Source: Achatina immaculata
Taxonomy: Eukaryota > Mollusca > Gastropoda > Stylommatophora > Achatinidae
Assembly (NCBI GenBank): GCA_009760885.1
Contig: CM019696.1
Location: forward strand, 47,872,017 to 47,936,016
Length of the DNA: 64,000 nucleotides
Reading direction: 5' to 3'
Position 1 is the first letter of the stretch. Each line of letters opens with the position of its first letter. Made by a program: the position numbers and the translations under genes. Below the pieces are notes generated by a model. The model was not told the DNA's origin, did no database searches, and saw only the letters and a list, made by a program, of their open reading frames with translations. Below, piece by piece: positions 34,415 through 45,903 of the stretch.

Positions 34415-37302
34415 TGAGTACAGGCATCAAGCAGGATGAGGTGTGAGTTACAGGCATCAAGCAGGATGAAGTGTGAGTTACAGGCATCAAACAGGGTGAG
34501 GTGTGAGTTACAGGCATCAAGCAGGATGAAGTGTGAGTTACATGCATCAAGCAGGATGAAGTGTGAGTTACAGGCATCAAGCAGGATGAGGTGTGAGTTA
34601 CAGGCTTCAAGCAGGATGAAGTGTGAGTTACAGGCATCAAGCAGGATGAGTTGTGAGTTACAGACATCAAGCAGGATGAGGTGTGAGTTACAGGCATCAA
34701 GCAGGATGAGGTGTGAGTTACAGGCATCAAGCAGGGTGAGGTGTGAGTTACAGGCATCAAGCTGGGCGAGGTGTGAGTTACAGGCATCAAGCAGGGTGAG
34801 GTGTGAGTTACAGGCATCAAGCAGGGTGAGGTGTGAGTTACAGGCATCAAACAGGGTGAGGTGTGAGTTACAGGCATCAAGCAGGGTGAGGTGTGAGTTA
34901 CAGGCATCAAGCAGGGTGAGGTGTGAGTTACAGGCATCAAGCAGGGTGAGGTGTGAGTTACAGGCATCAAGCAGGGGTGAGGTGTGAGTTACAGGCATCA
35001 AGCAGGGTGAGGTGTGAGTTACAGGCATCAAGCAGGGTGATGTGTGAGTTACAGGCATCAAGCAGGATGAGGTGTGAGTTACAGGCATCAAGTAGGATGA
35101 GGTGTGAGTTACAGGCATCAAGCAGGATGAAGTGTGAGTTACAGGCATCAAGCAGGATGAGGTGTGAGTTACAGGCATCAAGCAGGGTGAGGTGTGAGTT
35201 ACAGGCATCAAGCAGGGTGAGGTGTGAGTTACAGGCATCAAGCAGGTGTGAGGTGTGAGTTACATGCATCAAGCAGCGGTGAGGTGTGAGTTACATGCAT
35301 CAAGCAAGATGAGGTGTGAGTTACAGGCATCAAACAGGATGAGGTGTGAGTTACAGGCATCAAGCAGGGGTGAGGTGTCAGTTACAGGCATCAAGCAGGG
35401 TGAGGTGTGAGTTACAGGCATCAAGCAGGATGAAGTGTGAGTTACAGACATCAAGCACGATGAGGTGTGAGTTACAGGCATCAAGCAGGGTGAGGTGTGA
35501 GTTACAGGCATCAAGGAGTGTGAGGTGTGAGTTACAGGCATCAAGCAGAGTGAGGTGTGAGTTACATGCATCAAGGAGTGTGATGTGTGCATTACTGGCA
35601 TCAAGCAGGGTGAGGTGTGAGTTACAGGCATCAAGGAGTGTGAGGTGTGAGTTACAGGCATCAAGCAGAGTGAGGTGTGAGTTACATGCATCAAGCAGGG
35701 GTGAGGTGTGAGTTACATGCATCAAGCAGGGTGAGGTATGAGCTACAGGCATCAAGCAGGGTGAGGTGTGAGTTACAGGCATCAAGCAGGGTGAGGTGTG
35801 AGTTAGAGGCATCAAGCAGGGTGAGGTGTGAGTTACAGGCATCAAGCAGGGTGAGGTGTGAGTTACAGGCATCAAGCAGGGTGAGGTGTGAGTTACAGGC
35901 ATCAAGCAGGGGTGAGGTGTGAGTTACAGGCATCAAGGTGGGTGAGGCGTGAGTTACAGGCATCAAGCAGGGTGAGGTGTGAGTTACAGGCATCAAGCAG
36001 GGTGATGTGTGAGTTACAGGCATCAAGCAAGATGAGGTGTGAGTTACAGGCATCAAGGAGGATGAGGTGTGAGTTACAAGCATCAAGCAGGATGAAGTGT
36101 GAGTTACAGGCATCAAGCAGGATGAGGTGTGAGTTACAGGCATCAAGCAGGGTGAGGTGTGAGTTACAGGCATCAAGCAGGGTGAGGTGTGAGCTACAGG
36201 CATCAAGCAGGGTGAGGTGTGAGTTACAGGCATCAAGCAGGATGAAGTGTGAGTTACAGGCATCAAGCAGGATGAGGTGTGAGTTACAGGCATCAAGCAG
36301 GGTGAGGTGTGAGTTACATGCATCAAGCAAGATGAGGTGTGAGTTACATGCATCAAGCAGGGTGAGGTGTGAGTTACATGCATCAAGCAAGATGAGGTGT
36401 GAGTTACATGCATCAAGCAGGGTGAGGTGTGAGTTACATGCATCAAGCAGGGTGAGGTGTGAGTTACATGCATCAAGCAGGGTGAGGTGTGAGTTACATG
36501 CATCAAGCAGGGTGAGGTGTGAGTTACATGCATCAAGCAGGGTGAGGTGTGAGTTACATGCATCAAGCAAGATGAGGTGTGAGTTACATGCATCAAGCAG
36601 GGTGAGGTGTGAGTTACATGCATCAAGCAAGATGAGGTGTGAGTTACATGCATCAAGCAGGGTGAGGTGTGAGTTACATGCATCAAGCAGGGTGAGGTGT
36701 GAGTTACATGCATCAAGCAAGATGAGGTGTGAGTTACATGCATCAAGCAGGGTGAGGTGTGAGTTACATGCATCAAGCAAGATGAGGTGTGAGTTACAGG
36801 CATCAAGCAAGATGAGGTGTGAGTTACAGGCATCAAGCAGGGTGAGGTGTGAGTTACAGGCATCAAGCAAGATGAGGTGTGAGTTACATGCATCAAGCAG
36901 GGTGAGGTGTGAGTTACATGCATCAAGCAAGATGAGGTGTGAGTTACATGCATCAAGCAGGGTGAGGTGTGAGTTACATGCATCAAGCAAGATGAGGTGT
37001 GAGTTACAGGCATCAAGCAGGATGAGGTGTGAGTTACAGGCATCAAGCAAGATGAGGTGTGAGTTACATGCATCAAGCAGGGTGAGGTGTGAGTTACATG
37101 CATCAAGCAGGGTGAGGTGTGAGTTACAGGCATCAAGCAGGGTGAGGTGTGAGTTACAGGCATCAAGCAGGGTGAGGTGTGAGTTACATGCATCAAGCAA
37201 GATGAGGTGTGAGTTACAGGCATCAAGCAGGGTGAGGTGTGAGTTACAGGCATCAAGCAGGATGAGGTGTGAGTTACAGGCATCAAGCAGGGTGAGGTGT
37301 GA
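34415..37302. repeat. Large minisatellite, 30-bp unit, about 96 copies (array 1)
   Basis: The unit GTGTGAGTTACAGGCATCAA plus GCAGGGTGAG, with two-state sites CAGG/CATG, CAGGG/CAGGA/CAAGA. Near 36300-36780 CATGCATCAAGCAAGATGAG and CATGCATCAAGCAGGGTGAG units alternate, forming a 60-bp higher-order repeat. Occasional one-base insertions (GCAGGGGTGAG) divide the array. Thirty bases is ten codons, so two minus frames and one plus frame remain open for up to 547 codons. These are by-products: no start context, splice site or non-repeat coding sequence accompanies them. Confidence 0.97.
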
Positions 37303-37867
37303 ACTAAGTCATGTTTCTTTATTGCTGTAGACAAGCCTCAAACAACAGGCGACCAGGACATCAGTTTCTATTTCTGTCAGACAGGTACAAGCAACACAAT
37401 AGCCTGTCTGCAGAAGCTCATCGCAGAGATGTAGGACAGAATCTTAAATGAACCAAGAATCCCAAAAAAATCTGATCAAGGGAAGTACAGGCTTGCCTGA
37501 TGCATGAAACATCTGGTGATCATGTTACAAGAAAGAGAACACTCCTAAACATGCTGGGGTCAGACAAGCTCTGTTCTACAGCACCAAAACCAGACAATCC
37601 ACAAACATCAGGAAGCTTACAATACTAGATGAAACAAATAAGAGATGAAGTTTAGTAATTATAAAGTTATGAACAGTATCTCTCTCTCTCTCTCGCACGC
37701 ACGCACGCATGCACACGCACATACAATGTTTTTACTTGCCTGCCACTGGACAAAAATAATTCTACAAACATGAACAATGACAGTCATTAAAATAAAAAGA
37801 ATTTTCTCAGCTTCAAGTAAAACATACAGCTAAAATCTGTCAGAGGATATCACTGCTTATATTTATT
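37303..37867. other. Unique spacer of the duplicated block, copy 1
   Basis: Contains a CT/GCAC microsatellite near 37680-37712. Nearly identical to 40733-41301. No gene recognised. Confidence 0.7.
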
Positions 37868-38688
37868 GTAGAACACTGAGCTAAATTCTGTCACAGAGTC
37901 TTATATATAAAGTAGAACACTGAGCTAAATTCTGTCACAGAGTCTTATATATAAAGTAGAACAATGAACTAAATTCTGTCACAGAGTACTATATATAAAG
38001 TAGAACACTGAACTAAATTCTGTCACAGAGTCTTATATATAAGTAGAACACTGAACTAAATTCTGTCACAGAGTCTTATATAAAGTAGAACACTGAACTA
38101 AATTCTGTCACAGAGTCTTATATATAAAGTAGAACACTGAACTAAATTCTGTCACAGAGTCTTATATATAAAGTAGAACACTGAACTAAATTCTGTCACA
38201 GAGTCTTATATATAAAGTAGAACACTGAGCTAAATTCTGTCACAGAGTCTTATATATAAAGTAGAACACTGAACTAAATCCTGTCACAGAGTCTTATATA
38301 TAAAGTAGAACACTGAACTAAATCCTGTCACAGAGTCTTATATATAAAGTAGAACACTGAGCTAAATTCTGTCACAGAGTCTTATATATAAAGTAGAACA
38401 CTGAACTAAATCCTGTCACAGAGTCTTATATATAAAGTAGAACATGAAGCTAAATTCTGTCACAGAGTCTTATATATAAAGTAGAACACTGAACTAAATT
38501 CTGTCACAGAGTACTATATATAAAGTAGAACACGAAGCTAAATTCTGTCACAGAGTCTTATATATAAAATAGAACACTGAACTAAATTCTGTCACAGAGT
38601 ACTATATATAAAGTAGAATATGACGCTAAATTCTGTCACATAGTCTTATATATAAAGTAGAACATGAAGCTAAAATATGTTACAGAGC
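37868..38688. repeat. Minisatellite, 44-bp unit, about 18.5 copies (copy 1)
   Basis: The unit TAGAACACTGAACTAAATTC plus TGTCACAGAGTCTTATATAT and AAAG. Variation: GAGC/GAAC, TTCTG/TCCTG, and length changes in the ATATATAAAG part. Confidence 0.95.
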
Positions 38689-39315
38689 TTCAATGAGTAC
38701 ATACAACAATTCCAATTATTTGTCTCACTCTGCTCAAAGTTCACCCAGCAAACTCTCCTTTTCTCATCTTATTATACTGACTGAAGGCTTTTCTTCTGAC
38801 CTGAATTTTGCTATTTGATTCTACACAAATTCTTGAGTTCAGTAATAATCACTGCATTATCTGCATATATGAGAACATTATGTTCTTCCAGTGATAATTA
38901 ATCAAGGCATTTCATTGATATTTATCAAAACCTTTTCCATGCAGAGGTTAAACAAGCAAAGAAACAATACACAACCTTGTCCAAATCATCTCTCCATGCC
39001 ACTAAATGTATAATCCTTTCACGCCTTCCCACACCTGTTTTCTCTCAACCTGAACTATTTTATTACTATGTCTTTTCTGGCCCAATCAATTTCTCTTAGG
39101 CATTCAAGCATCCAGTCAGGCATTGATGTTGAGCTCTTTTGGCAGTACTCACCGAACAACAAGAGCTTACTAAAATTAGCACAACAGTCTTCTCAGCTGC
39201 AACTAAAGAGAAAAGTAGCTGCTCTCTTACAGTGAGAATGTAACCACGGCCACATGAATAACTAATGTAATGAATCATGGAAATGCAAAACACCACTCGG
39301 AATCACTGTAATGAT
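38689..39315. other. Unique spacer of the duplicated block, copy 1
   Basis: Near-identical to 42511-43147. No exon recognised. Confidence 0.7.
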
Positions 39316-40732
39316 TGTGAGTTACAGGCATCAAGCAAGATGAGGTGTGAGTTACATGCATCAAGCAAGATGAGGTGTGAGTTACATGCATCAAGCAAGA
39401 TGAGGTGTGAGTTACATGCATCAAGCAAGATGAGGTGTGAGTTACAGGCATCAAGCAAGATGAGGTGTGAGTTACATGCATCAAGCAAGATGAGGTGTGA
39501 GTTACATGCATCAAGCAAGATGAGGTGTGAGTTACAGGCATCAAGCAAGATGAGGTGTGAGTTACAGGCATCAAGCAAGATGAGGTGTGAGTTACATGCA
39601 TCAAGCAAGATGAGGTGTGAGTTACAGGCATCAAGCAGGATGAGGTGTGAGTTACAGGCATCAAGCAGGGTGAGGTGTGAGTTACAGGCATCAAGCAGGA
39701 TGAGGTGTGAGTTACAGGCATCAAGCAGGGTGAGGTGTGAGTTACAGGCATCAAGCAAGATGAGGTGTGAGTTACAGGCATCAAGCAGGGTGAGGTGTGA
39801 GTTACATGCATCAAGCAAGATGAGGTGTGAGTTACATGCATCAAGCAAGATGAGGTGTGAGTTACATGCATCAAGCAAGATGAGGTGTGAGTTACAGGCA
39901 TCAAGCAGGGTGAGGTGTGAGTTACATGCATCAAGCAAGATGAGGTGTGAGTTACAGGCATCAAGCAGGGTGAGGTGTGAGTTACAGGCATCAAGGAGTG
40001 TGAGGTGTGAGTTACATGCATCAAGCAAGATGAGGTGTGAGTTACAGGCATCAAGCAGGGGTGAGGTGTGAGTTACAGGCATCAAGCAGGATGAGGTGTG
40101 AGTTACAGGCATCAAGCAGGGGTGAGGTGTGAGTTACATGCATCAAGCAAGATGAGGTGTGAGTTACAGGCATCAAGCAGGGTGAGGTGTGAGTTACAGG
40201 CATCAAGCAGGGTGAGGTGTGAGTTACAGGCATCAAGCAGGATGAGGTGTGAGTTACAGGCATCAAGCAGGATGAGGTGTGAGTTACATGCATCAAGCAG
40301 GATGAGGTGTGAGTTACAGGCATCAAGCAGGGTGAGGTGTGAGTTACAGGCATCAAGCAGGATGAGGTGTGAGTTACAGGCATCAAGCAGGGTGAGGTGT
40401 GAGTTACAGGCATCAAGCAGGGTGAGGTGTGAGTTACAGGCATCAAGCAGGGTGAGGTGTGAGTTACAGGCATCAAGCAGGATGAGGTGTGAGTTACAGG
40501 CATCAAGCAGGGTGAGGTGTGAGTTACAGGCATCAAGCAGGGTGAGGTGTGAGTTACATGCATCAAGCAGGGTGAGGTGTGAGTTACAGGCATCAAGCAG
40601 GGTGAGGTGTGAGTTACAGGCATCAAGCAGGATGAGGTGTGAGTTACAGGCATCAAGCAGGGTGAGGTGTGAGTTACAGGCATCAAGCAGGATGAGGTGT
40701 GAGTTACAGGCATCAAGCAGGGTGAGGTGTGA
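39316..40732. repeat. Large minisatellite, 30-bp unit, about 47 copies (array 2)
   Basis: Same unit as array 1, with CAAGCAAGATGAG forms dominant at the left and CAGGGTGAG forms at the right. It begins at GTGAGTTA directly after the unique spacer of copy 1, and ends at GAACTAAGTCATG exactly as array 1 does. Confidence 0.97.
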
Positions 40733-41301
40733 ACTAAGTCATGTTTCTTTAGTTGCTGTAGACAAGCCTCAAACAACAGGCGACCAGGACATCAGTTTCT
40801 ATTTCTGTCAGACAGGTACAAGCAACACAATAGCCTGTCTGCAGAAGCTCATCGCAGAGATGTAGGACAGAATCTTAAATGAACCAAGAATCCCAAAAAA
40901 ATCTGATCAAGGGAAGTACAGGCTTGCCTGATGCATGAAACATCTGGTGATCATGTTACAAGAAAGAGAACACTCCTAAACATGCTGGTCTGGTCAGACA
41001 AGCTCTGTTCTACAGCACCAAAACCAGACAATCCACAAACATCAGGAAGCTTACAATACTAGATGAAACAAATAAGAGATGAAGTTTAGTAATTATAAAG
41101 TTATGAACAGTATCTCTCTCTCTCTCTCGCACGCACGCACGCATGCACACGCACATACAATGTTTTTACTTGCCTGCCACTGGACAAAAATAATTCTACA
41201 AACATGAACAATGACAGTCATTAAAATAAAAAGAATTTTCTCAGCTTCAAGTAAAACATACAGCTAAAATCTGTCAGAGGATATCACTGCTTATATTTAT
41301 T
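40733..41301. other. Unique spacer of the duplicated block, copy 2
   Basis: Counterpart of 37303-37867; no gene recognised. Confidence 0.7.
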
Positions 41302-42510
41302 GTAGAACACTGAGCTAAATTCTGTCACAGAGTCTTATATATAAAGTAGAACACTGAGCTAAATTCTGTCACAGAGTCTTATATATAAAGTAGAACAATG
41401 AACTAAATTCTGTCACAGAGTCTTATATATAAAGTAGAACACTGAACTAAATTCTGTCACAGAGTCTTATATAAAGTAGAACACTGAACTAAATTCTGTC
41501 ACAGAGTCTTATATAAAGTAGAACACTGAACTAAATTCTGTCACAGAGTCTTATATATAAAGTAGAACACTGAACTAAATTCTGTCACAGAGTCTTATAT
41601 TTATTGTAGAACACTGAGCTAAATTCTGTCACAGAGTCTTATATATAAAGTAGAACACTGAGCTAAATTCTGTCACAGAGTCTTATATATAAAGTAGAAC
41701 AATGAACTAAATTCTGTCACAGAGTCTTATATATAAAGTAGAACACTGAACTAAATTCTGTCACAGAGTCTTATATAAAGTAGAACACTGAACTAAATTC
41801 TGTCACAGAGTCTTATATAAAGTAGAACACTGAACTAAATTCTGTCACAGAGTCTTATATATAAAGTAGAACACTGAACTAAATTCTGTCACAGAGTCTT
41901 ATATATAAAGTAGAACACTGAACTAAATTCTGTCACAGAGTCTTATATATAAAGTAGAACACTGAGCTAAATTCTGTCACAGAGTCTTATATATAAAGTA
42001 GAACACTGAACTAAATCCTGTCACAGAGTCTTATATATAAAGTAGAACACTGAACTAAATCCTGTCACAGAGTCTTATATATAAAGTAGAACACTGAGCT
42101 AAATTCTGTCACAGAGTCTTATATATAAAGTAGAACACTGAACTAAATCCTGTCACAGAGTCTTATATATAAAGTAGAACATGAAGCTAAATTCTGTCAC
42201 AGAGTCTTATATATAAAGTAGAACACTGAACTAAATTCTGTCACAGAGTACTATATATAAAGTAGAACACGAAGCTAAATTCTGTCACAGAATCTTATAT
42301 ATAAAATAGAACACTGAACTAAATTCTGTCACAGAGTACTATATAAAGTAGAACACGAAGCTAAATTCTGTCACAGAATCTTATATATAAAATAGAACAC
42401 TGAACTAAATTCTGTCACAGAGTACTATATATAAAGTAGAATATGACGCTAAATTCTGTCACATAGTCTTATATATAAAGTAGAACATGAAGCTAAAATA
42501 TGTTACAGAG
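41302..42510. repeat. Minisatellite, 44-bp unit, about 27.5 copies (copy 2)
   Basis: Same unit as 37868-38688, with an internal re-duplication: the opening TTATATTTATTGTAGAACAC string reappears near 41600, so about seven units were copied as a block. Confidence 0.95.
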
Positions 42511-44384
42511 CTTCAATGAGTACATACAACAATTCCAATTATTTGTCTCACTCTGCTCAAAGTTCACCCAGCAAACTCTCCTTTTCTCATCTTATTATAC
42601 TGACTGAAGGCTTTTCTTCTGACCTGAATTTTGCTATTTGATTCTACACAAATTCTTGAGTTCAGTAATAATCACTGCATTATCTGCATATATGAGAACA
42701 TTATGTTCTTCCAGTGATAATTAATCAAGGCATTTCATTGATATTTATCAAAACCTTTTCCATGCAGAGGTTAAACAAGCAAAGAAACAATACACAACCT
42801 TGTCCAAATCATCTCTCCATGCCACTAAATGTATAATCCTTTCACGCCTTCCCACACCTGTTTTCTCTCAACCTGAACTATTTATTATTACTATGTCTTT
42901 TCTGGCCCAATCAATTTCTCTTAGGCATTCAAGCATCCAGTCAGGCATTGATGTTGAGCTCTTTTGGCAGTACTCACCGAACAACAAGAGCTTACTAAAA
43001 TTAGCACAACAGTCTTCTCAGCTGCAACTAAAAGAGAAAAGTAGCTGCTCTCTTACAGTGAGAATGTAACCACGGCCACATGAATAACTAATGTAATGAA
43101 TCATGGAAATGCAAAACACCACTCGGAATCACTGTAATGATTGTGAGTTAACAAAATATAATGTGAACTGATGCATCACTACATGTACTGAAATGCAGTA
43201 TCATGTTAATTATACAGAATTTTAATTATTACTCAGAATTATTTAATTAATATTATTTTATTGTATCAAATTTAATTATTCAGTTTACATGTGAGGTTTT
43301 CATTAAAGAATAGAATATGAGAAATATGGAGCAGTTTTTACAAATAGGAACTGAAAAGAAGAAGGAAATTGAAGCAAAACAGCCAATATTTCAGCCACAA
43401 ATTAAGCTTTTATCAGGGACAAGAAAAAGGAATTAACAATAAACATTAAACACATAACAAACCACAGTCAGCAACTAAAACTGCTTCTTTTTTAGTGCAT
43501 GTGCTTTTTTAATGCTCGTTTTACAGCATCTCTTTAATCTGTTTGAAAAAGTTAACATTTGAAAGATGTGAAAAATTTAACATCTGACAGACAGTGACAA
43601 AGTTACCTGACAGAGAGTGATAAAGTTAACACCTGACAGAGAGTGACAGACATATCTTACAGAATCTTGGATCCTGTTTGATGAGAACTATCTGGCAACT
43701 TTGGTCACTTCTGACTCTACTGATACCATTCATCCACCGTGGATGCTCATAGAGAGCAAAAATCCTGGCCAACTGGCTAAACTACTGAAAGTGAAGTGGG
43801 TGCTGCAATTCTGTGGGCACATCCATCCCTTTCACATATAATTTATGAAAGCAATTTAGGCAGAAGAATAGATCCATACCTCAACAGGAGGAATAGCTAA
43901 GTATGAGGTGCTTAAGAGGCATTTTGGACTCAAAAGAGTAAAAATATCTGGCCACTTTGGAAGAAATTTAGGCACCTTTATAAACATTTCAGAAGAAAGC
44001 TTTTCATCCATGCCTTTATCATATATCTGTATTAGGAAACTTAACATTTTAACATATACATCATCTAAAACTAGGACCAGGAGATGACCCTGCTGTAAAG
44101 TACCCCCAGTGCTTGTCTAAGCCTGACTTCCAGAACTGACTGAAGCTCTGTGATATCTGTTTTATCTGTGCTGCAGCTGAGCACTCTGGCCTCTCTTATC
44201 ATCTGGACCTTCATGAAAGTGGAATGTCTGCCTTGATTCCGTGCTGACATATAACACTTTCTTCAGCTGCAGAAGATTTTCATGATTTATTGTACTCCCC
44301 TCACTTCCCTCTGCTGCAGCAAATTTTCATGATTTCTTGTACTCCACTCCCTTCCTTCTGCTACAGCAGATTTTCATGCTTCCT
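42511..44384. other. Spacer and 3' flank of the zinc-finger exon
   Basis: 42511-43147 is the copy-2 spacer. Beyond it lies AT-rich sequence with small direct repeats: ACCTGACAGAGAGTGA-type near 43570-43650, and a CAGATTTTCATGATTTATTG-type unit of about 53 bp at 44270-44385. No exon recognised. Confidence 0.5.
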
Positions 44385-45071
44385 TCAGCATTTCTCATGG
44401 TTATCCATACGCTTCTTACATGTGCTCTTCCAGGTAAAAGTTTGATCACACACATGACACACATATGGTTTTTTCCCTGAGTGGACAAGTTTATGACGTT
44501 GCAGAGAATACCTGGATGACAAACAAACACCACAAGTTTCACAACTGTAAGGTTTCTCTTTAGTATGTGTTCTTATGTGAGACTCCAGGTAACATTTTCT
44601 AGCAAATCTTGTACCACACCTGGCACACTCATGATCTGCATGTTGTATCAAGTGCAAGCTGAGGTTAGACTTCTGGGCAAAAGACTTCCCACATTTGTCA
44701 CAAGTAAAAGATTTTATTTCTGTGTGCAGTGTGCAATGAGACTTCAGACCATGTGCTGTAGGAAATCCCGTATTGTAAACACCACAAACATATGGCTTAT
44801 TTTCAGTATGGAGCAAGCTATGTCGATTTAGCTCATGCACCCTGTAGAAATCTTTGCCACAAAAATCACAAACATGTATCTTCTTACGTTCTGGATTATG
44901 TATTTTAAAATGGGCTTTCAAATCACTTTTCCGAGTAAAACAGCGAGAGCACTCAGAACATTTATGTGGTTTGTTCCCTCTATGCCTATCTGTATGTAAC
45001 TGAAATGTATACCTACAGTCCAGTAATTTGTTGCAGATGTCACAGTACAGATTATGACCATTCATATGCAT
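44385..45071 (-). CDS. C2H2 zinc-finger protein, finger exon
   Basis: An open frame of 228 codons on the minus strand with eight C2H2-type fingers in tandem, joined by TKEKPY/SGKKPY-like linkers. Finger 1 is CDICNKLLDCRYTFQLHTDR plus H. Finger 4 has lost its second Cys (CGVYNTGF) and finger 8 its first His (CKKRMDNH), so about six look intact. The tandem fingers indicate a nuclear DNA-binding protein. The ATG at 45069-45071 lies two residues inside the breakpoint of a duplicated upstream segment, and the frame differs from that segment, so the true 5' end is uncertain: a separate gene start, a spliced exon or a broken gene are all possible. A stop follows HEKC. Confidence 0.8.
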   Translation of the reverse strand: MHMNGHNLYCDICNKLLDCRYTFQLHTDRHRGNKPHKCSECSRCFTRKSDLKAHFKIHNPERKKIHVCDFCGKDFYRVHELNRHSLLHTENKPYVCGVYNTGFPTAHGLKSHCTLHTEIKSFTCDKCGKSFAQKSNLSLHLIQHADHECARCGTRFARKCYLESHIRTHTKEKPYSCETCGVCLSSRYSLQRHKLVHSGKKPYVCHVCDQTFTWKSTCKKRMDNHEKC

Positions 45072-45903
45072 GATGAAAATGATGAAGATCTCTGTGTGTA
45101 TTTCACTGACAAATTTTCCTCTTGTAGTTTAACTTTTATTTCCTTGTTATTTCTCTGCTGTATACACTGAGAAGCTATTCGCTTGCTTCTTCTGTGTGGC
45201 TGTTCTAAAGCACATTCACTTTCACTCTTATATGAAAGTGAACATCTCACATCCTGAAACTGAAATGACTTTTTATTGAACTGTTGAACTGATGTTTTAT
45301 GATTCAGTTGATGGCTCTGTGGAGTTCTGTGATTCAGCCAATGATTCTCTAAGGTTTCATGACATGAGCATGTTTGCTCTCTGCCTATAAACAAATCACT
45401 TTCTGCATATGCTCTTATCAGATGCTTCATTCCAGATGCAGAACATCTTTCAACTGCACTTTTCAATGAAAGGTTTAATGCACCTTGAAGCAGCAACTGC
45501 TCTTTGATCTTCTCTTCCTTGCTATCTCTAAATTCACACGCCTCTGCCAAACTTTCTAAAACATTCAAATATCCTTCAACTTTCTCTCCTGGACTTCTTG
45601 TTCTATGGAGGAGTTTCAGTCTTTCATACATAACAAATATGAGAGGAAAAAAGAGATCTTCTAGCTGGGCTAACTTAAAAGAGACATCCACAGCAAACTC
45701 CACTTCAGTGTTCCTGGCACAGGCAAGGAAGATTAACAGAGAACTATGGTCCAGCTCTGATGTGCTTTCCTTCTCTGCTTTGATGCAGGACTTAATGAGG
45801 TTCCAGAAACTGATAGCTTTACCTCCAGGATCAGCACTTTCTGGAAGGTAGTTCAAAACATCTGTACAAACCATCAGCCCAGAACCACCTTCTAGCAAGT
45901 CTC
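45062..45903 (-). CDS. Helical non-finger exon, copy A (truncated)
   Basis: On the minus strand an acceptor CTTTCTTCAG precedes 45903. The exon reads DLLEGGSGLMVCTDVLNYLP, then SLLIFLACARNTEVEFAVDV, SFKLAQLEDLFFPLIFVMYE and a basic tail PHRRSKRIASQ. It ends SSFSSCI and a TGA (45062-45064). An in-frame TGA lies just upstream of the acceptor, so splicing in is required; there is no ATG. The predicted composition is helical; the family is not recognised. Compared with copy B, the C-terminal part beyond SSC is lost and replaced by the zinc-finger region in another frame. Probably an N-terminal module of the zinc-finger gene, now broken in this copy. Confidence 0.6.

Larger units (their letters stand above)
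34415..43147. repeat. Tandem segmental duplication of array-plus-spacer block
   Basis: Two head-to-tail copies: 34415-39315 and 39316-43147. Each is a 30-bp array, unique about 0.57 kb, a 44-bp array, unique about 0.63 kb. The unique parts differ by only a few substitutions and small indels (for example GCTGGGGTCAG against GCTGGTCTGGTCAG). The arrays differ in copy number (96 and 47; about 18.5 and 27.5). Copy 2 ends in the same GATTGTGAGTTA that opens array 2. Confidence 0.93.

Noticed and set aside
35691..37334. 547-codon minus-strand frame as a real repeat protein gene
   Set aside because: It exists only because the unit is ten codons without stops; equally long frames run on the other strand, and no start context, splice site or flanking coding sequence was found.
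34415..40732. 30-bp repeats as a CRISPR array
   Set aside because: Units abut with no spacers, the genome is eukaryotic and no cas genes are present; it is a minisatellite.
44565..44831. Plus-strand frame of 88 codons
   Set aside because: Antisense shadow of the zinc-finger tandem.
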